Source: an uncultured Coriobacteriia bacterium (GTDB lineage Bacteria > Actinomycetota > Coriobacteriia > Coriobacteriales > Eggerthellaceae). From it: a DNA stretch of 39,628 nucleotides. Below the pieces are notes generated by a model. It was given only the letters and a program-made list of their open reading frames with translations, ran no database searches and was not told the DNA's origin. The stretch covers positions 1-39,628 of the forward strand of contig CASEJD010000022.1 of assembly GCA_949288145.1 (NCBI GenBank), read 5' to 3'. A program made the position numbers and the translations under genes. This document shows, piece by piece, positions 9,075 through 16,439 of this stretch. Numbering within the stretch: the first letter of the stretch is position 1; each line of letters starts with the position of its first letter.

Positions 9075-10688
9075 CTAGCCTTCGAGCAGCTCTGCGGTGC
9101 GCTTCAGGAGCGCGGCCGCCTCACAGCGCGTGATGGAGTCGTGCGGACGGAGGCAACCGCCCGATCCGTTGATGATGCCGTTCGCATGCGCGCATGCCAG
9201 GGAAGGGACAGCCCAGCTGCTGCACGCGCTCGCATCGGCGAAGGAGGAGATCGCGGCGATAGCGTCGTCGGTGGGGGCAACATCGACGCCTTGCAGCTTC
9301 ATGACGCGCGTGAGCATGACGGCCGCTTCTTCGCGCGTGACGGCGCGGTTGGGCTCGAACGCGGTGCCAGTGCTGGTCTGCACGCCGGTGATGACGCCGT
9401 TCTGGAAGCACCAGTTGACCGCTTCGGTGTAGTACAGGCCGGATGCGACGTCGCCCATGCCGGTCACATTGCGCGCCGCCGCCGTGTTGGCGTTAGCAGC
9501 GGACGTGGGGTTCGCGTAGCGCCACAGGATCGTGGCGAACTCGGCGCGCGTGATGGAGGCGTACGGACGGAACGCGCCGTCGCTGCCCTGCATGATGCCG
9601 TTGCCGACCACGTAATCCAGCGTGCCGTCGGTGACGAACCAGTCGGTGGCGGAAACGTCGTTGAACAGGGGCTCTTCCGGCGCCGGGCCGTTGTACGTGG
9701 GCCATGCGTGCCCGTAATCAAACTGTGCGTCCGTAGCGGCGTACAGGGCGCGCTCTGCCTGGTGGCCGTTGGCTTCCATGTACGCGTCCGATTTCAGCAG
9801 GAACTTCTGCGTGACCACGCCGCTGTAGTCGTCCACGTCGACGTACGAGCCGTTGATCAGATAGCACGCGTCATCGTAGGTGACGTCCACGGCGTACCAG
9901 GAGCCGTCGATCTTCACATGGTTCCACGCGTGGCTGCCGCCGTTAGCGTTTCCGATGACGTACTCTGCTTCGATGCCGACGCGTCCGAGCAGGTCCTGGT
10001 AGGCCTTCGCGTACGCTGCGCAACGGCCGGTTCCGTTCACGAGGATTCCGTATGCGGAGTAGTCGATGTCGGACGCCGCAGCGTACTGGTACGTGCAATT
10101 CCGCACCAGGTAATCATGGAGGGCGACTGCCTTTTCCCAGTTGCTCATGCTCTCGGACGTCCAGCTGAGGGCTTCGGCGACCTTCGTCTCGTACGCAGCC
10201 ATCATGGCATCGACGTCGCCCTTGGAGTACGCCCAGTCGTTCTCGTAGCCAGTGACGTAGCCGTCGCACATGTGCCAGTAGCCATCGCCGTCCCAGAAGA
10301 TGACGGGGTTGTCGTACTGGACTTCGCGCCAGACCTCGTTCGCTTCATCGAGCGTCAAGCCGTACGGGGAGAGGTCGATGTTGCCTTCGGGCATGTCATA
10401 CCACGCCTGAGTGAGCGTGGCGCGGAAACCTTCGATGTCCGCGGCAGTTGCGGCAGTGGCCGTGGCGCTGGGGGTGGAGTCGGCGTCTTCGATAACGCTT
10501 GGGGATTCAGCGGTCTGCTCGGAAGCTTCCGTGGGCTGATCTGTCGTCGTGGCTTCGGCGGGGACTGCGTCAGGGGCGTCGCTGCGCTGCGGTTCGGCGA
10601 ATGCGACAGGGGCGCCAGCCATGCTGAACACGAGCACGAACGCTACGAGGGCTGTGAGGATGTTCTTGACCTGACGCATGGTTGCCAC
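9075..10688 (-). CDS. Secreted transglutaminase-fold protein with three SLH repeats
   Basis: A 537-aa exported surface protein. A signal peptide occupies about residues 1-32 and ends near AFAEP; a Thr/Ala/Glu-rich linker follows. The transglutaminase-like core has Cys in GTGRCAAYAKA near 222, His in SHAWNHVKIDG near 251 and Asp in AVDVTYDD near 266, the full Cys-His-Asp triad. Three SLH repeats (about 335-387, 400-460 and 475-535) should tether it to a secondary cell-wall polymer. The GTG at 10688 has AGGA 5 bases upstream; an ATG at 10679 is possible but is 14 bases from AGGA. The triad fits either a cross-linking enzyme or a cysteine protease; the substrate is unknown. The promoter overlaps a Fur-type box, suggesting repression when metal is plentiful (inference). 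It stands alone. Confidence 0.9.
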   Translation of the reverse strand: MATMRQVKNILTALVAFVLVFSMAGAPVAFAEPQRSDAPDAVPAEATTTDQPTEASEQTAESPSVIEDADSTPSATATAATAADIEGFRATLTQAWYDMPEGNIDLSPYGLTLDEANEVWREVQYDNPVIFWDGDGYWHMCDGYVTGYENDWAYSKGDVDAMMAAYETKVAEALSWTSESMSNWEKAVALHDYLVRNCTYQYAAASDIDYSAYGILVNGTGRCAAYAKAYQDLLGRVGIEAEYVIGNANGGSHAWNHVKIDGSWYAVDVTYDDACYLINGSYVDVDDYSGVVTQKFLLKSDAYMEANGHQAERALYAATDAQFDYGHAWPTYNGPAPEEPLFNDVSATDWFVTDGTLDYVVGNGIMQGSDGAFRPYASITRAEFATILWRYANPTSAANANTAAARNVTGMGDVASGLYYTEAVNWCFQNGVITGVQTSTGTAFEPNRAVTREEAAVMLTRVMKLQGVDVAPTDDAIAAISSFADASACSSWAVPSLACAHANGIINGSGGCLRPHDSITRCEAAALLKRTAELLEG

Positions 10689-10725
10689 GTTCTTCCTTGG
10701 TCCGGTTTCTCAGAGACGCGCTTGA

Positions 10726-10737
10726 TGACAAATGTCA
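10726..10737. promoter_or_regulatory. Inverted repeat resembling the MarR-type operator of this window
   Basis: TGACAAATGTCA is a TGACA/TGTCA palindrome just downstream of the predicted start of SLH-gene transcription. Taken as 14 bases it matches the operator at 23800-23813 at 12 positions, with the same half-site spacing. Binding by the same regulator is inference. Confidence 0.35.
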
Positions 10738-10742
10738 ACTAT

Positions 10743-10757
10743 TGATACTCATTATCA
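10743..10757. promoter_or_regulatory. Fur-type 7-1-7 box
   Basis: TGATACTCATTATCA differs at one position from the 7-1-7 Fur consensus TGATAATnATTATCA. It covers the -10 of the SLH-protein promoter, a classic place for repression. The regulator gene is not in the window, and a related Fur-family protein (Zur, Mur or PerR) is possible. Confidence 0.6.
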
Positions 10758-10779
10758 GTAGTGGCAAACGCGAAATCAA
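10751..10779 (-). promoter_or_regulatory. Promoter of the SLH-transglutaminase gene
   Basis: On the minus strand TTGATT (10774-10779) and GATAAT (10751-10756) are separated by exactly 17 bases. This predicts a leader of about 55 bases before the GTG at 10688. The -10 lies within the Fur-type box. Confidence 0.6.
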
Positions 10780-10848
10780 TAGACGGTATACCAATTAAGA
10801 AAGATTCTTGATAAGAAATTGTAAAGAACTATCGTGCGGACGGTGGCG

Positions 10849-10878
10849 TTGGGTGCGCGGCACAAGGTGCGCTAAGAT
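10849..10878 (+). promoter_or_regulatory. Promoter of acpS, apparently leaderless
   Basis: TTGGGT (10849-10854) and TAAGAT (10873-10878) are 18 bases apart. Only six bases separate the -10 from the ATG at 10885, and no Shine-Dalgarno sequence is present, so transcription probably starts at or next to the start codon. Confidence 0.5.
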
Positions 10879-10884
10879 ACGCGC

Positions 10885-11262
10885 ATGGTCAAAGGAGTCG
10901 GCATAGACACGGTCGAAATCGCGCGGATGCAAAAGCACTGTGCCGACCTCTCGTGCGCTTTCGCGCAGCGCACGTTCACGGAAGGGGAGCGCGCCGAAGC
11001 CGAACGACGGCATGACGCGGCATCGTACTTTGCGGGCCGCTTCGCCGTGAAGGAGGCCACGTACAAGGCCATCGCGCACCTGACCGACACCGGAGTGCTC
11101 GATTTCCGCTCGGTGGAGACGCTTGCGGACGAGCATGGGTGTCCGCGCGTGGTGCCGAGCGATCGCCTGCGTCGCGCGCTCGAAGAGGCAGGCGTCACCG
11201 AGTTGCTCGTCTCCATCACGAACGAAGCCGGCCTTGCCACCGCTATCGTGATCGCGCGGTGA
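10885..11262 (+). CDS. acpS: Holo-[acyl-carrier-protein] synthase
   Basis: A 125-aa protein of usual AcpS length. It transfers 4'-phosphopantetheine from CoA to a serine of acyl carrier protein, activating it for fatty acid synthesis. The N-terminus has the signature GVGIDTVEIARM with the Mg2+ ligand Asp8, and the second motif FAGRFAVKEATYKAI carries the conserved Glu and the Lys/Arg contacts to CoA. The start is fixed by the family N-terminus. There is no ribosome binding site, and the -10 lies six bases upstream, so the mRNA is probably leaderless. The neighbours are unrelated: a divergent surface protein on the left and a converging exporter on the right. Confidence 0.95.
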   Translation: MVKGVGIDTVEIARMQKHCADLSCAFAQRTFTEGERAEAERRHDAASYFAGRFAVKEATYKAIAHLTDTGVLDFRSVETLADEHGCPRVVPSDRLRRALEEAGVTELLVSITNEAGLATAIVIAR

Positions 11263-11345
11263 CGTGCTGGTGCGGACGACGGGCTGCAGGGCTGCAGGAC
11301 TGCAGGCATACTGAAGTGGTCCGTCGCTCGCGAAGCGGGCGGACG

Positions 11346-11364
11346 AGGGCGGCTCGCGCCCTTT
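11346..11364 (+). terminator. Short terminator after acpS
   Basis: AGGGCG (11346-11351) pairs with CGCCCT (11357-11362) around a 5-base loop, followed by TTTAAT. The T tail overlaps the stop codon of the converging exporter gene. A larger imperfect hairpin lies just before it, at about 11320-11345. Confidence 0.45.
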
Positions 11365-12646
11365 AATCGTTTTCTGCGGGAGCGTTGTTCGCGTGAGTTG
11401 CCGTGGCGTCCAACGTGCGAATGCTCTTCGGCAGGTACAGCACCAGGCCAAGGACAATGCAGGCTACGCCGTCCACGACGAAGAACGGCGCGATGCCGAT
11501 CGCCTCAGCGAGCAGGCCGCCGGCTGCCAGGCCAATCGGGGAGACAAGGCCGGACGCGGCCGTCGTGAACCCTAAGGCTCGCCCAAGCTTCTCTTCAGGC
11601 ACGTTGCGCTGCACGAGCGTGATGAGCGGTGCGTTGAACCACGAGCACACGATTGCCATGAGACCGCACAAGAGCGCGAACGCCGGGAACATGGTAGGGG
11701 GCAGCAGTCCGCTCGCTGCCGTGAAAAGGCCGCAAAGCGTGCACGCGAGCGCGATGAGCCCCGCAAGGCGCTTGCCTCCGCCCCATGCCATGATGACGCT
11801 GCTGCCGATGATCATGCCGACGCCCCAGACCGCTTCCGTCAGCGAGGCGTCGTAGCCATTGCCGCCGAAATACTCGTAGGTCATGAGCGGGTAGACGGAC
11901 GACAGGGGCGCGAAGATGATCATTCCCAACGTGACTCCGCCGATGAGCAGCACCAAACCGCGGCACGCCGTGATGGCGCGCCAACCGTCGTGCAAGTTCG
12001 CAATGACGTGCTGGTCTTTCGCTTGCTCGTCACGCACGAGGGGGATCTTCGCGAGCATGAGCCCAGCGCACGCGGCGAGCGCGCCGAAGAAGTCCAGGAA
12101 CATGACCGAATGGAATCCTATGGTGGTGTAGAGCAGGATGCCGAACGCCGGCGCGCCGATGGCCACGATGGAGAGCAGCAGCTGGTCGAGCGTGTTGATG
12201 CGCATGAGATGGCGCTCGGGCACGAGCAGCGGCATGGTGGCCATCATGGCGGGACTGTGGAACGCTTGGCCCACGCCGCGTGCCAGGACGAGCACGCCGA
12301 TGAGCGGCAGGCTCACGTCCCCGCCGCCCGCCAAGATGGCGAAGCCGAGGAGCAGCGAGACGATGCCGACGCCTAGGTCTGCCGCGATCATGATGACCTT
12401 GCGGTTGTAGCGGTCGGCGAGCACGCCGCCGAAGGGCGAGATGAGCCCGGTTGGCAAGTACGCGCAGATGGACATGAGCGCGAGCATGAGCGCACTACCG
12501 GTGGTCTCGGTCACGTACCAGATTGCGGCATAGCCCGCCGCGTAGCTGGTGACCATGGAGACGGCCTGGCCGGCCCAGATGACGGCGATGATAGCGAGCC
12601 AGTTTTTGGGAAGCGGGCGGCCGCCGGCGCTGAGCTCTTCGGTCAT
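11363..12646 (-). CDS. MFS exporter, MFS_3/EntS-like
   Basis: A 427-aa inner-membrane protein with about 12 hydrophobic helices. The loop after the second helix has the MFS signature (GGVLADRYNRK), and the family most resembled is MFS_3, which includes the enterobactin exporter EntS and macrolide-efflux-like proteins. It should use the proton gradient to export a small molecule; the substrate cannot be told. No siderophore or antibiotic biosynthesis genes are nearby. The start at 12646 has AAAGGA 5 bases upstream. The gene converges on acpS, and its stop codon overlaps the T tail of the acpS terminator. The C-terminus is short and charged, without extra domains. Confidence 0.88.
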   Translation of the reverse strand: MTEELSAGGRPLPKNWLAIIAVIWAGQAVSMVTSYAAGYAAIWYVTETTGSALMLALMSICAYLPTGLISPFGGVLADRYNRKVIMIAADLGVGIVSLLLGFAILAGGGDVSLPLIGVLVLARGVGQAFHSPAMMATMPLLVPERHLMRINTLDQLLLSIVAIGAPAFGILLYTTIGFHSVMFLDFFGALAACAGLMLAKIPLVRDEQAKDQHVIANLHDGWRAITACRGLVLLIGGVTLGMIIFAPLSSVYPLMTYEYFGGNGYDASLTEAVWGVGMIIGSSVIMAWGGGKRLAGLIALACTLCGLFTAASGLLPPTMFPAFALLCGLMAIVCSWFNAPLITLVQRNVPEEKLGRALGFTTAASGLVSPIGLAAGGLLAEAIGIAPFFVVDGVACIVLGLVLYLPKSIRTLDATATHANNAPAEND

Positions 12647-12734
12647 GAGCGTCCTTTCTCAGGGAACGAACTGCGGCCACGTCCGGCCCGGATGACATCG
12701 CGTCACGGTAGCGATCACTGCGCTGCGGCCATCA

Positions 12735-12755
12735 GAAGGCGAGTGTTCCGCCTTC
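12735..12755 (-). terminator. Weak hairpin downstream of thpR
   Basis: GAAGGCG (12735-12741) pairs with CGCCTTC (12749-12755). It lies 17 bases past the thpR stop and lacks a T tail, so termination is uncertain. Confidence 0.3.
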
Positions 12756-12771
12756 GAAGAGCCGAGCGCGG

Positions 12772-13323
12772 TTATTGCAGGTCGAGCGGGGCTTTCGCGT
12801 CCAGGTCGTACGTGTAGAGCGGTTTGTAGACGGCGCCGTCCTTTTCGAGCGTGCTCTTGAACACGGTCACGCGCGCAGCGTGGGAGTCCTGCGGGAAGGC
12901 GAGCTGCGGCAGCGACCCGCTGGGAATCTTCGCACGGCGGGCGATGGTGACGTGCGCCTTGAACGTCTTCTCGTCGAAGTCAAGCCCGTGGTCGAGCAGG
13001 GCGTCGCGGAGCGGGTAGACCAAATCGTCGAGCTCGGGGTTGGGCGCGATGCCAAGCCAGAGCGTCGCGTCGCCGGAGCGGCCGAACTTGCCCAGGCCGT
13101 CAGAGCGCAAGGGGATGGGATTGCACGCGGGGCACGTCTCCTCGACGGCCGCGATGGTGGAAGCGAGCTCCGTTTCGTCGATCTCTCCCAAGAAGGCGAG
13201 CGTGAGGTGGTACGACTCGCGCCGCAGGAAGCGGCCTTCCACCTCGGCGGAAAGCTGACGTGCCAAGCCTGCGATGTCGGCGGCGAAATCGTCCGGCAGC
13301 TCCAGGGCTATGAAAACTCTCAC
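12772..13323 (-). CDS. thpR: RNA 2',3'-cyclic phosphodiesterase (2H family)
   Basis: A 183-aa member of the 2H phosphoesterase superfamily, formerly called 2'-5' RNA ligase. It opens RNA 2',3'-cyclic phosphate ends. The two catalytic HxTx motifs are visible: HLTL at His39 and HVTI at His124. I chose the GTG at 13323 because the family typically begins with a short RxFIAL(E/D)LP strand and AAAGG lies about 6 bases upstream; the ATG at 13329 directly abuts that AAAGG, and frames further upstream have no support. It follows the LOR/SDH gene by about 230 bases across a terminator, so it is probably transcribed separately. Two Cys in a CxxC-like segment (about 64-67) are not part of the family core. 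Confidence 0.92.
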   Translation of the reverse strand: MRVFIALELPDDFAADIAGLARQLSAEVEGRFLRRESYHLTLAFLGEIDETELASTIAAVEETCPACNPIPLRSDGLGKFGRSGDATLWLGIAPNPELDDLVYPLRDALLDHGLDFDEKTFKAHVTIARRAKIPSGSLPQLAFPQDSHAARVTVFKSTLEKDGAVYKPLYTYDLDAKAPLDLQ

Positions 13324-13478
13324 GTACATCCTTTCATCGGGTGCGGCCATGCCGTCCGTTCGCTTCGTCGTCGCGGTCCGGCCGCGGGGCGCATGATGCG
13401 ATAGCGAACGAAAGCGCGTTTCGCACGAGAGTGCAGCTCGCGTTCGTCGGCGGACGGGTCGGCGCGCCCGCACAATGC

Positions 13479-13511
13479 GCGAAGCCCGCCAGGCTTCCCG
13501 ACGGGCTTCGC
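13479..13511 (-). terminator. Terminator of the purF-like/LOR-SDH operon
   Basis: GCGAAGCCCG (13479-13488) pairs with CGGGCTTCGC (13502-13511). A second small stem, GCCGCC/GGCGGC, lies between it and the gene, around 13517-13531. There is no strong T tail, but its place after the operon fits termination. Confidence 0.5.
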
Positions 13512-13551
13512 ATCAAGCCGCCCAAGGCGGCCATGCGCAATGCGCAGTATG

Positions 13552-14667
13552 TTACAGCAGACCGAGGCCTTTCGCCACGTTGGCGATGAAGTCCTGCACG
13601 TTCGTCACGATGCCGCGCGAGCCAAGGGAACCGCGGTCGATGAGCTTGTTGACCGCGAACTCGGCGATGTCGACGCAGTAGAAGTACACCGGACGGATCG
13701 TGCCGTCGGGCAGGACGCGGTAGGAGGGCGTCATGTTGCCGGTGGCAATGGTGTGCAGCATGGTTGCCATGCAGATGACCGTGGTGGCCTTGCGCACGTG
13801 GGCGCGCATGGCGTCCTGCGCCTCGTAGACGTTGCCGTAGACGGGCGGCAGCGGGCCGTCGTCGCGGATGGAGCCGGCCAGCACGTAGGGCACGTCGTTC
13901 TTCACGAGGGCGTGCACGATGCCGTCCTCCACGCCCTCTGCCACGATGAACTTCTCGATGGAGCCGTGGTAGCGCACGCGGTTGATGGTGTCGAGGTGGT
14001 GGTAGTGGCCGTTCGGGCGGTTCTCCTGCGTCTCGATGTCCTGGCCGAGCGCCGTGTGGAAGTACGCGCCTTCCAGATCGTGCGTGGCAAGCGCGTTGCC
14101 CGCGAGCACCGCGTTGGCGTAGCCGCCTTCGATGATCCTCGAGAACGCCTTGCGCGAGAAGTCGTTGAACGAGAACGCGGGGCCCATGACCCACACGATG
14201 TACCCACCGTTGTCACGCTCGTATTTCAGCAGCTCGTAGAGCTCGTCGTAATCGCGCGAGAACGCGGTCTCGCGGCTGCGGCCCAGGCGGAACGCGAAGT
14301 TGTCGGCGCGGCGGCCGGCGTTCTCCTGCTCGGGCTGCTCCTCGGCGAAGCCTTCGGTGTAGACGAAGATGCCGTCGGCGCCGGTCTCGGTGCGGCCGCA
14401 GATGATGGCGTCACCCTCGCGAATGTGGCGGAACTCGCGCACGAACAGCTCGCCGTCCTCGTAGACGACGACGCTGTCCATGCGGCTGTCCTTCGGCAGG
14501 AGCCATTCGCCATCGACCTTGAAGTACTCGGGGAAGATGCTCATGGCATGGTAGCCCTCGGGCGCCACGCCGTCCTTTGGGGCAGGCTTGATCTGCGCGT
14601 TCGGCGCGTTGACGAACTGTGGCAGCGTGAAGTCAGGCTCGCGGTAGATGTGCGGGGTGAAGCTCAT
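13552..14667 (-). CDS. LOR/SDH-domain protein (TIGR00300 family), possible ornithine cyclodeaminase
   Basis: A 371-aa cytoplasmic protein that I recognise as the TIGR00300 / LOR-SDH conserved-domain family. Conserved blocks seen are LAGNALATHDLE, the YVLAGSIRDDGPLPPV region, QDAMRAH, ATMLHTIATGNM and the C-terminal VDIAEFAVNKLIDRGS with GIVTNVQDF. Archaeal members and the C-terminal half of cyanobacterial arginine dihydrolase (AgrE/ArgZ) have been linked to NAD-dependent ornithine cyclodeamination (ornithine to proline plus ammonia). That activity is inferred here, not shown. It starts 8 bases after the stop of the PurF-like gene, so the two are co-transcribed. An AGG lies about 8 bases before the ATG. 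The N-terminal region specific to longer archaeal members seems reduced. Saccharopine-dehydrogenase-like annotations for this family are misleading. Confidence 0.8.
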   Translation of the reverse strand: MSFTPHIYREPDFTLPQFVNAPNAQIKPAPKDGVAPEGYHAMSIFPEYFKVDGEWLLPKDSRMDSVVVYEDGELFVREFRHIREGDAIICGRTETGADGIFVYTEGFAEEQPEQENAGRRADNFAFRLGRSRETAFSRDYDELYELLKYERDNGGYIVWVMGPAFSFNDFSRKAFSRIIEGGYANAVLAGNALATHDLEGAYFHTALGQDIETQENRPNGHYHHLDTINRVRYHGSIEKFIVAEGVEDGIVHALVKNDVPYVLAGSIRDDGPLPPVYGNVYEAQDAMRAHVRKATTVICMATMLHTIATGNMTPSYRVLPDGTIRPVYFYCVDIAEFAVNKLIDRGSLGSRGIVTNVQDFIANVAKGLGLL

Positions 14668-14675
14668 GACAGGAC

Positions 14676-16100
14676 CTATTCCTTGCCGTCCCAGCAGTAC
14701 GTGCAGATCTTCTCGCGATCGATGCCGATGGCTTCAAGCATGCCGTCGAGGGACTGGTACTCGAGCGAGTCGAAGCCCAGCTGCTCGCAGATGGACTTCA
14801 GCAGGCACTTGCCGCGCTCGGTGGTGGCGTCGGAGTACTCGTCGAGGTGCTTCTGGCCCTCGTCGCCCTCAAGCTCCTGCACGACGCGGCGGCCGATGAG
14901 CTCCATGTCGGACTTGGAGCTGGAGAAGCTCAGGTACTTGCAGCTGTACATGATGGGCGGGCAGGCGGAGCGCATGTGCACTTCCTTGGCGCCGGCGCCG
15001 TAGAGGAACTCGACCGTCTCGCCGAGCTGGGTGCCGCGCACGATGGAGTCGTCCACGAACAGGAGCTTCTTGTCCTTGATGAGCTCCGGCACAGGGATTT
15101 GCTTCATCTTCGCCACGCGGTTGCGGACCGCCTGGTTGCTCGGCATGAAGGAGCGCGGCCAGGTGGGGGTGTACTTGATGAACGGGCGGGCGAACGGCTT
15201 GTTCGTCTCCGTGGCGTAGCCGATGCCGTGCGGCAGGCCAGAGTCCGGCACGCCGGCGACGTAGTCGACGTCGGGAATCTGCCCGTTGCGGGCTTCCTCG
15301 TCGCGCGCCATGATGGCGCCGTTGCGGTAGCGCATGGTCTCGACGTTCACGCCCTCGTAGTTGGAGTTCGGGTAACCGTAGTAGACCCACAGGAACGCGC
15401 AGATCTTCATCTGGTCGCCGGCGGGGGCGAGGGTCTCGAAGCCTTCGGCCGTGACGCGGACGATTTCGCCCGGGCCGAGCTCGTAGCAGTCCTCGTAGCC
15501 GAGCTTCTGGTAGGCGAAGGACTCGAAGGAGATGCAATGGCCGTCGTCGTCCTTGCCGATGAGGACGGGCAGGCGGCCCATGCGGTCGCGCGCGGCGATG
15601 ATGGCGCCGTCATCGGTCATGATGAGCAGCGTGAGGGAGCCGTCGATGGCCTCCTGGGCGAACTTGATGCCCTCGACCAAGGTCTCCTTGCGGTTGATGA
15701 GACCGGCGACGAGCTCGGTGGTGTTGACCTTCGTGGAGCCCATGGCCATGAACTGCTTGCCGCCGTCGGCGAAGAAGTCCTCGATGAGCTGGTCGGCGTT
15801 GTTGATGGCGCCGACCGTGGTGATGCCGAACACGCCGAGGTGCGAGCGCACGAGCAACGGCTGCGGGTCGGTGTCGCTAATGCAGCCGATGCCGCTGTTG
15901 CCGTGGAAGTCGACGAGGTCGTCCTCGAACTTCGTGCGGAACGGCGCGTTCTCGATGGAGTGAATCTGGCGCTGGAACGTCCCGTTGTCGTAGAAGACCA
16001 TGCCGGCGCGACGCGTTCCCAGGTGGGAGTGGTAGTCGACGCCGAAGAAGACGTCGAGCACGACGTCGCGCTTGGAAGCTGCTCCAAAAAATCCGCCCAT
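14676..16100 (-). CDS. PurF-like phosphoribosyltransferase lacking the glutaminase cysteine
   Basis: A 474-aa homologue of amidophosphoribosyltransferase. True PurF starts Met-Cys-Gly, and the freed Cys is the Ntn glutaminase nucleophile. Here the start is MGGFFGAAS, so that Cys is Gly. The rest of the N-terminal fold is recognisable (RSHLGVFGITTVGAINN, DGSLTLLIMT). The phosphoribosyltransferase half has an intact PRPP loop, LFVDDSIVRGTQL near 345. Cysteines at 234, 380/387 and in the C-terminal CTYC (466, 469) resemble the 4Fe-4S ligand pattern of Bacillus PurF. AAAGG lies 6 bases before the ATG, and no upstream start restores a Cys. From memory, similar Gly-starting paralogues exist in gut Bacteroides and Clostridia, so this is a stable clade, not a sequencing error. 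It may use free ammonia or another amine. It leads an operon with the LOR/SDH gene. Confidence 0.85.
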   Translation of the reverse strand: MGGFFGAASKRDVVLDVFFGVDYHSHLGTRRAGMVFYDNGTFQRQIHSIENAPFRTKFEDDLVDFHGNSGIGCISDTDPQPLLVRSHLGVFGITTVGAINNADQLIEDFFADGGKQFMAMGSTKVNTTELVAGLINRKETLVEGIKFAQEAIDGSLTLLIMTDDGAIIAARDRMGRLPVLIGKDDDGHCISFESFAYQKLGYEDCYELGPGEIVRVTAEGFETLAPAGDQMKICAFLWVYYGYPNSNYEGVNVETMRYRNGAIMARDEEARNGQIPDVDYVAGVPDSGLPHGIGYATETNKPFARPFIKYTPTWPRSFMPSNQAVRNRVAKMKQIPVPELIKDKKLLFVDDSIVRGTQLGETVEFLYGAGAKEVHMRSACPPIMYSCKYLSFSSSKSDMELIGRRVVQELEGDEGQKHLDEYSDATTERGKCLLKSICEQLGFDSLEYQSLDGMLEAIGIDREKICTYCWDGKE

Positions 16101-16134
16101 GTCAGACCTTTCATGTCGGTGTTGGTTCGGGCGC

Positions 16135-16194
16135 GCCTTCGCCCTCGTCCACAGCGGCAGCCTGCGTGGCTGCGCTGAGGACGAGGGCGAAGGC
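16135..16194 (-). repeat. Large hairpin in the leader of the PurF-like gene
   Basis: Positions 16135-16150 pair perfectly with 16179-16194 (16 bp). The interior continues as 16152-16155 with 16174-16177 and 16157-16162 with 16168-16173, with one A-A mismatch and one bulge. It starts 34 bases upstream of the PurF-like ATG on the minus strand and has no T tail, so it looks like a leader RNA structure and not a terminator. Confidence 0.65.
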
Positions 16195-16375
16195 AGCGTT
16201 CCTCTTTCGTCTGTAAAGGGATTTTAAGACCTGGGTGGGCGTTTCGTGCCGTCAATCGGCTAGTTAGCGGCTTGTTTACACATCAACGGCGAAAGTGACC
16301 CATTGCGCACGACGGCGAAGAGGCGCAGTTCCCGTCACCGTGATACCGCGTTCACGCGCGGCAGCCTCTGCCGAA

Positions 16376-16417
16376 ACGCAATCGGGCTGCCGTACGGGCA
16401 GCTCGATTGCGTGTTTT
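16376..16417 (-). terminator. helD terminator, 16-bp stem
   Basis: Positions 16376-16391 pair with 16397-16412 (one G-U) around a 5-base loop, 28 bases past the helD stop. The minus strand continues with TTTCGG and the plus strand with GTTTT, so it may work both ways. Confidence 0.75.
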
Positions 16418-16439
16418 GGTTCGGATGCGCGCTCTTGGC

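Larger units (their letters stand above)
16101..16439. other. Leader and intergenic region upstream of the PurF-like gene
   Basis: This 339-base gap holds the helD terminator (16376-16417) and a large hairpin in the PurF-like leader (16135-16194). No coding frame has a credible ribosome binding site. TTGACG and TAAAAT hexamers occur on the minus strand around 16225-16255 but are wrongly spaced, so I assign no promoter. Confidence 0.5.

Noticed and set aside
11363-12646. Siderophore exporter function
   Set aside because: EntS-like similarity alone is not enough; no siderophore synthesis genes are nearby, and the Fur-type box belongs to the SLH gene promoter.
14676-16100. Functional glutamine-dependent PurF
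   Set aside because: The essential Cys after Met is Gly and no alternative start supplies one, so the gene symbol purF was withheld.
16135-16194. Terminator or known riboswitch
   Set aside because: No T tail follows on the minus strand, and no conserved purine, PRPP or T-box core is recognisable.
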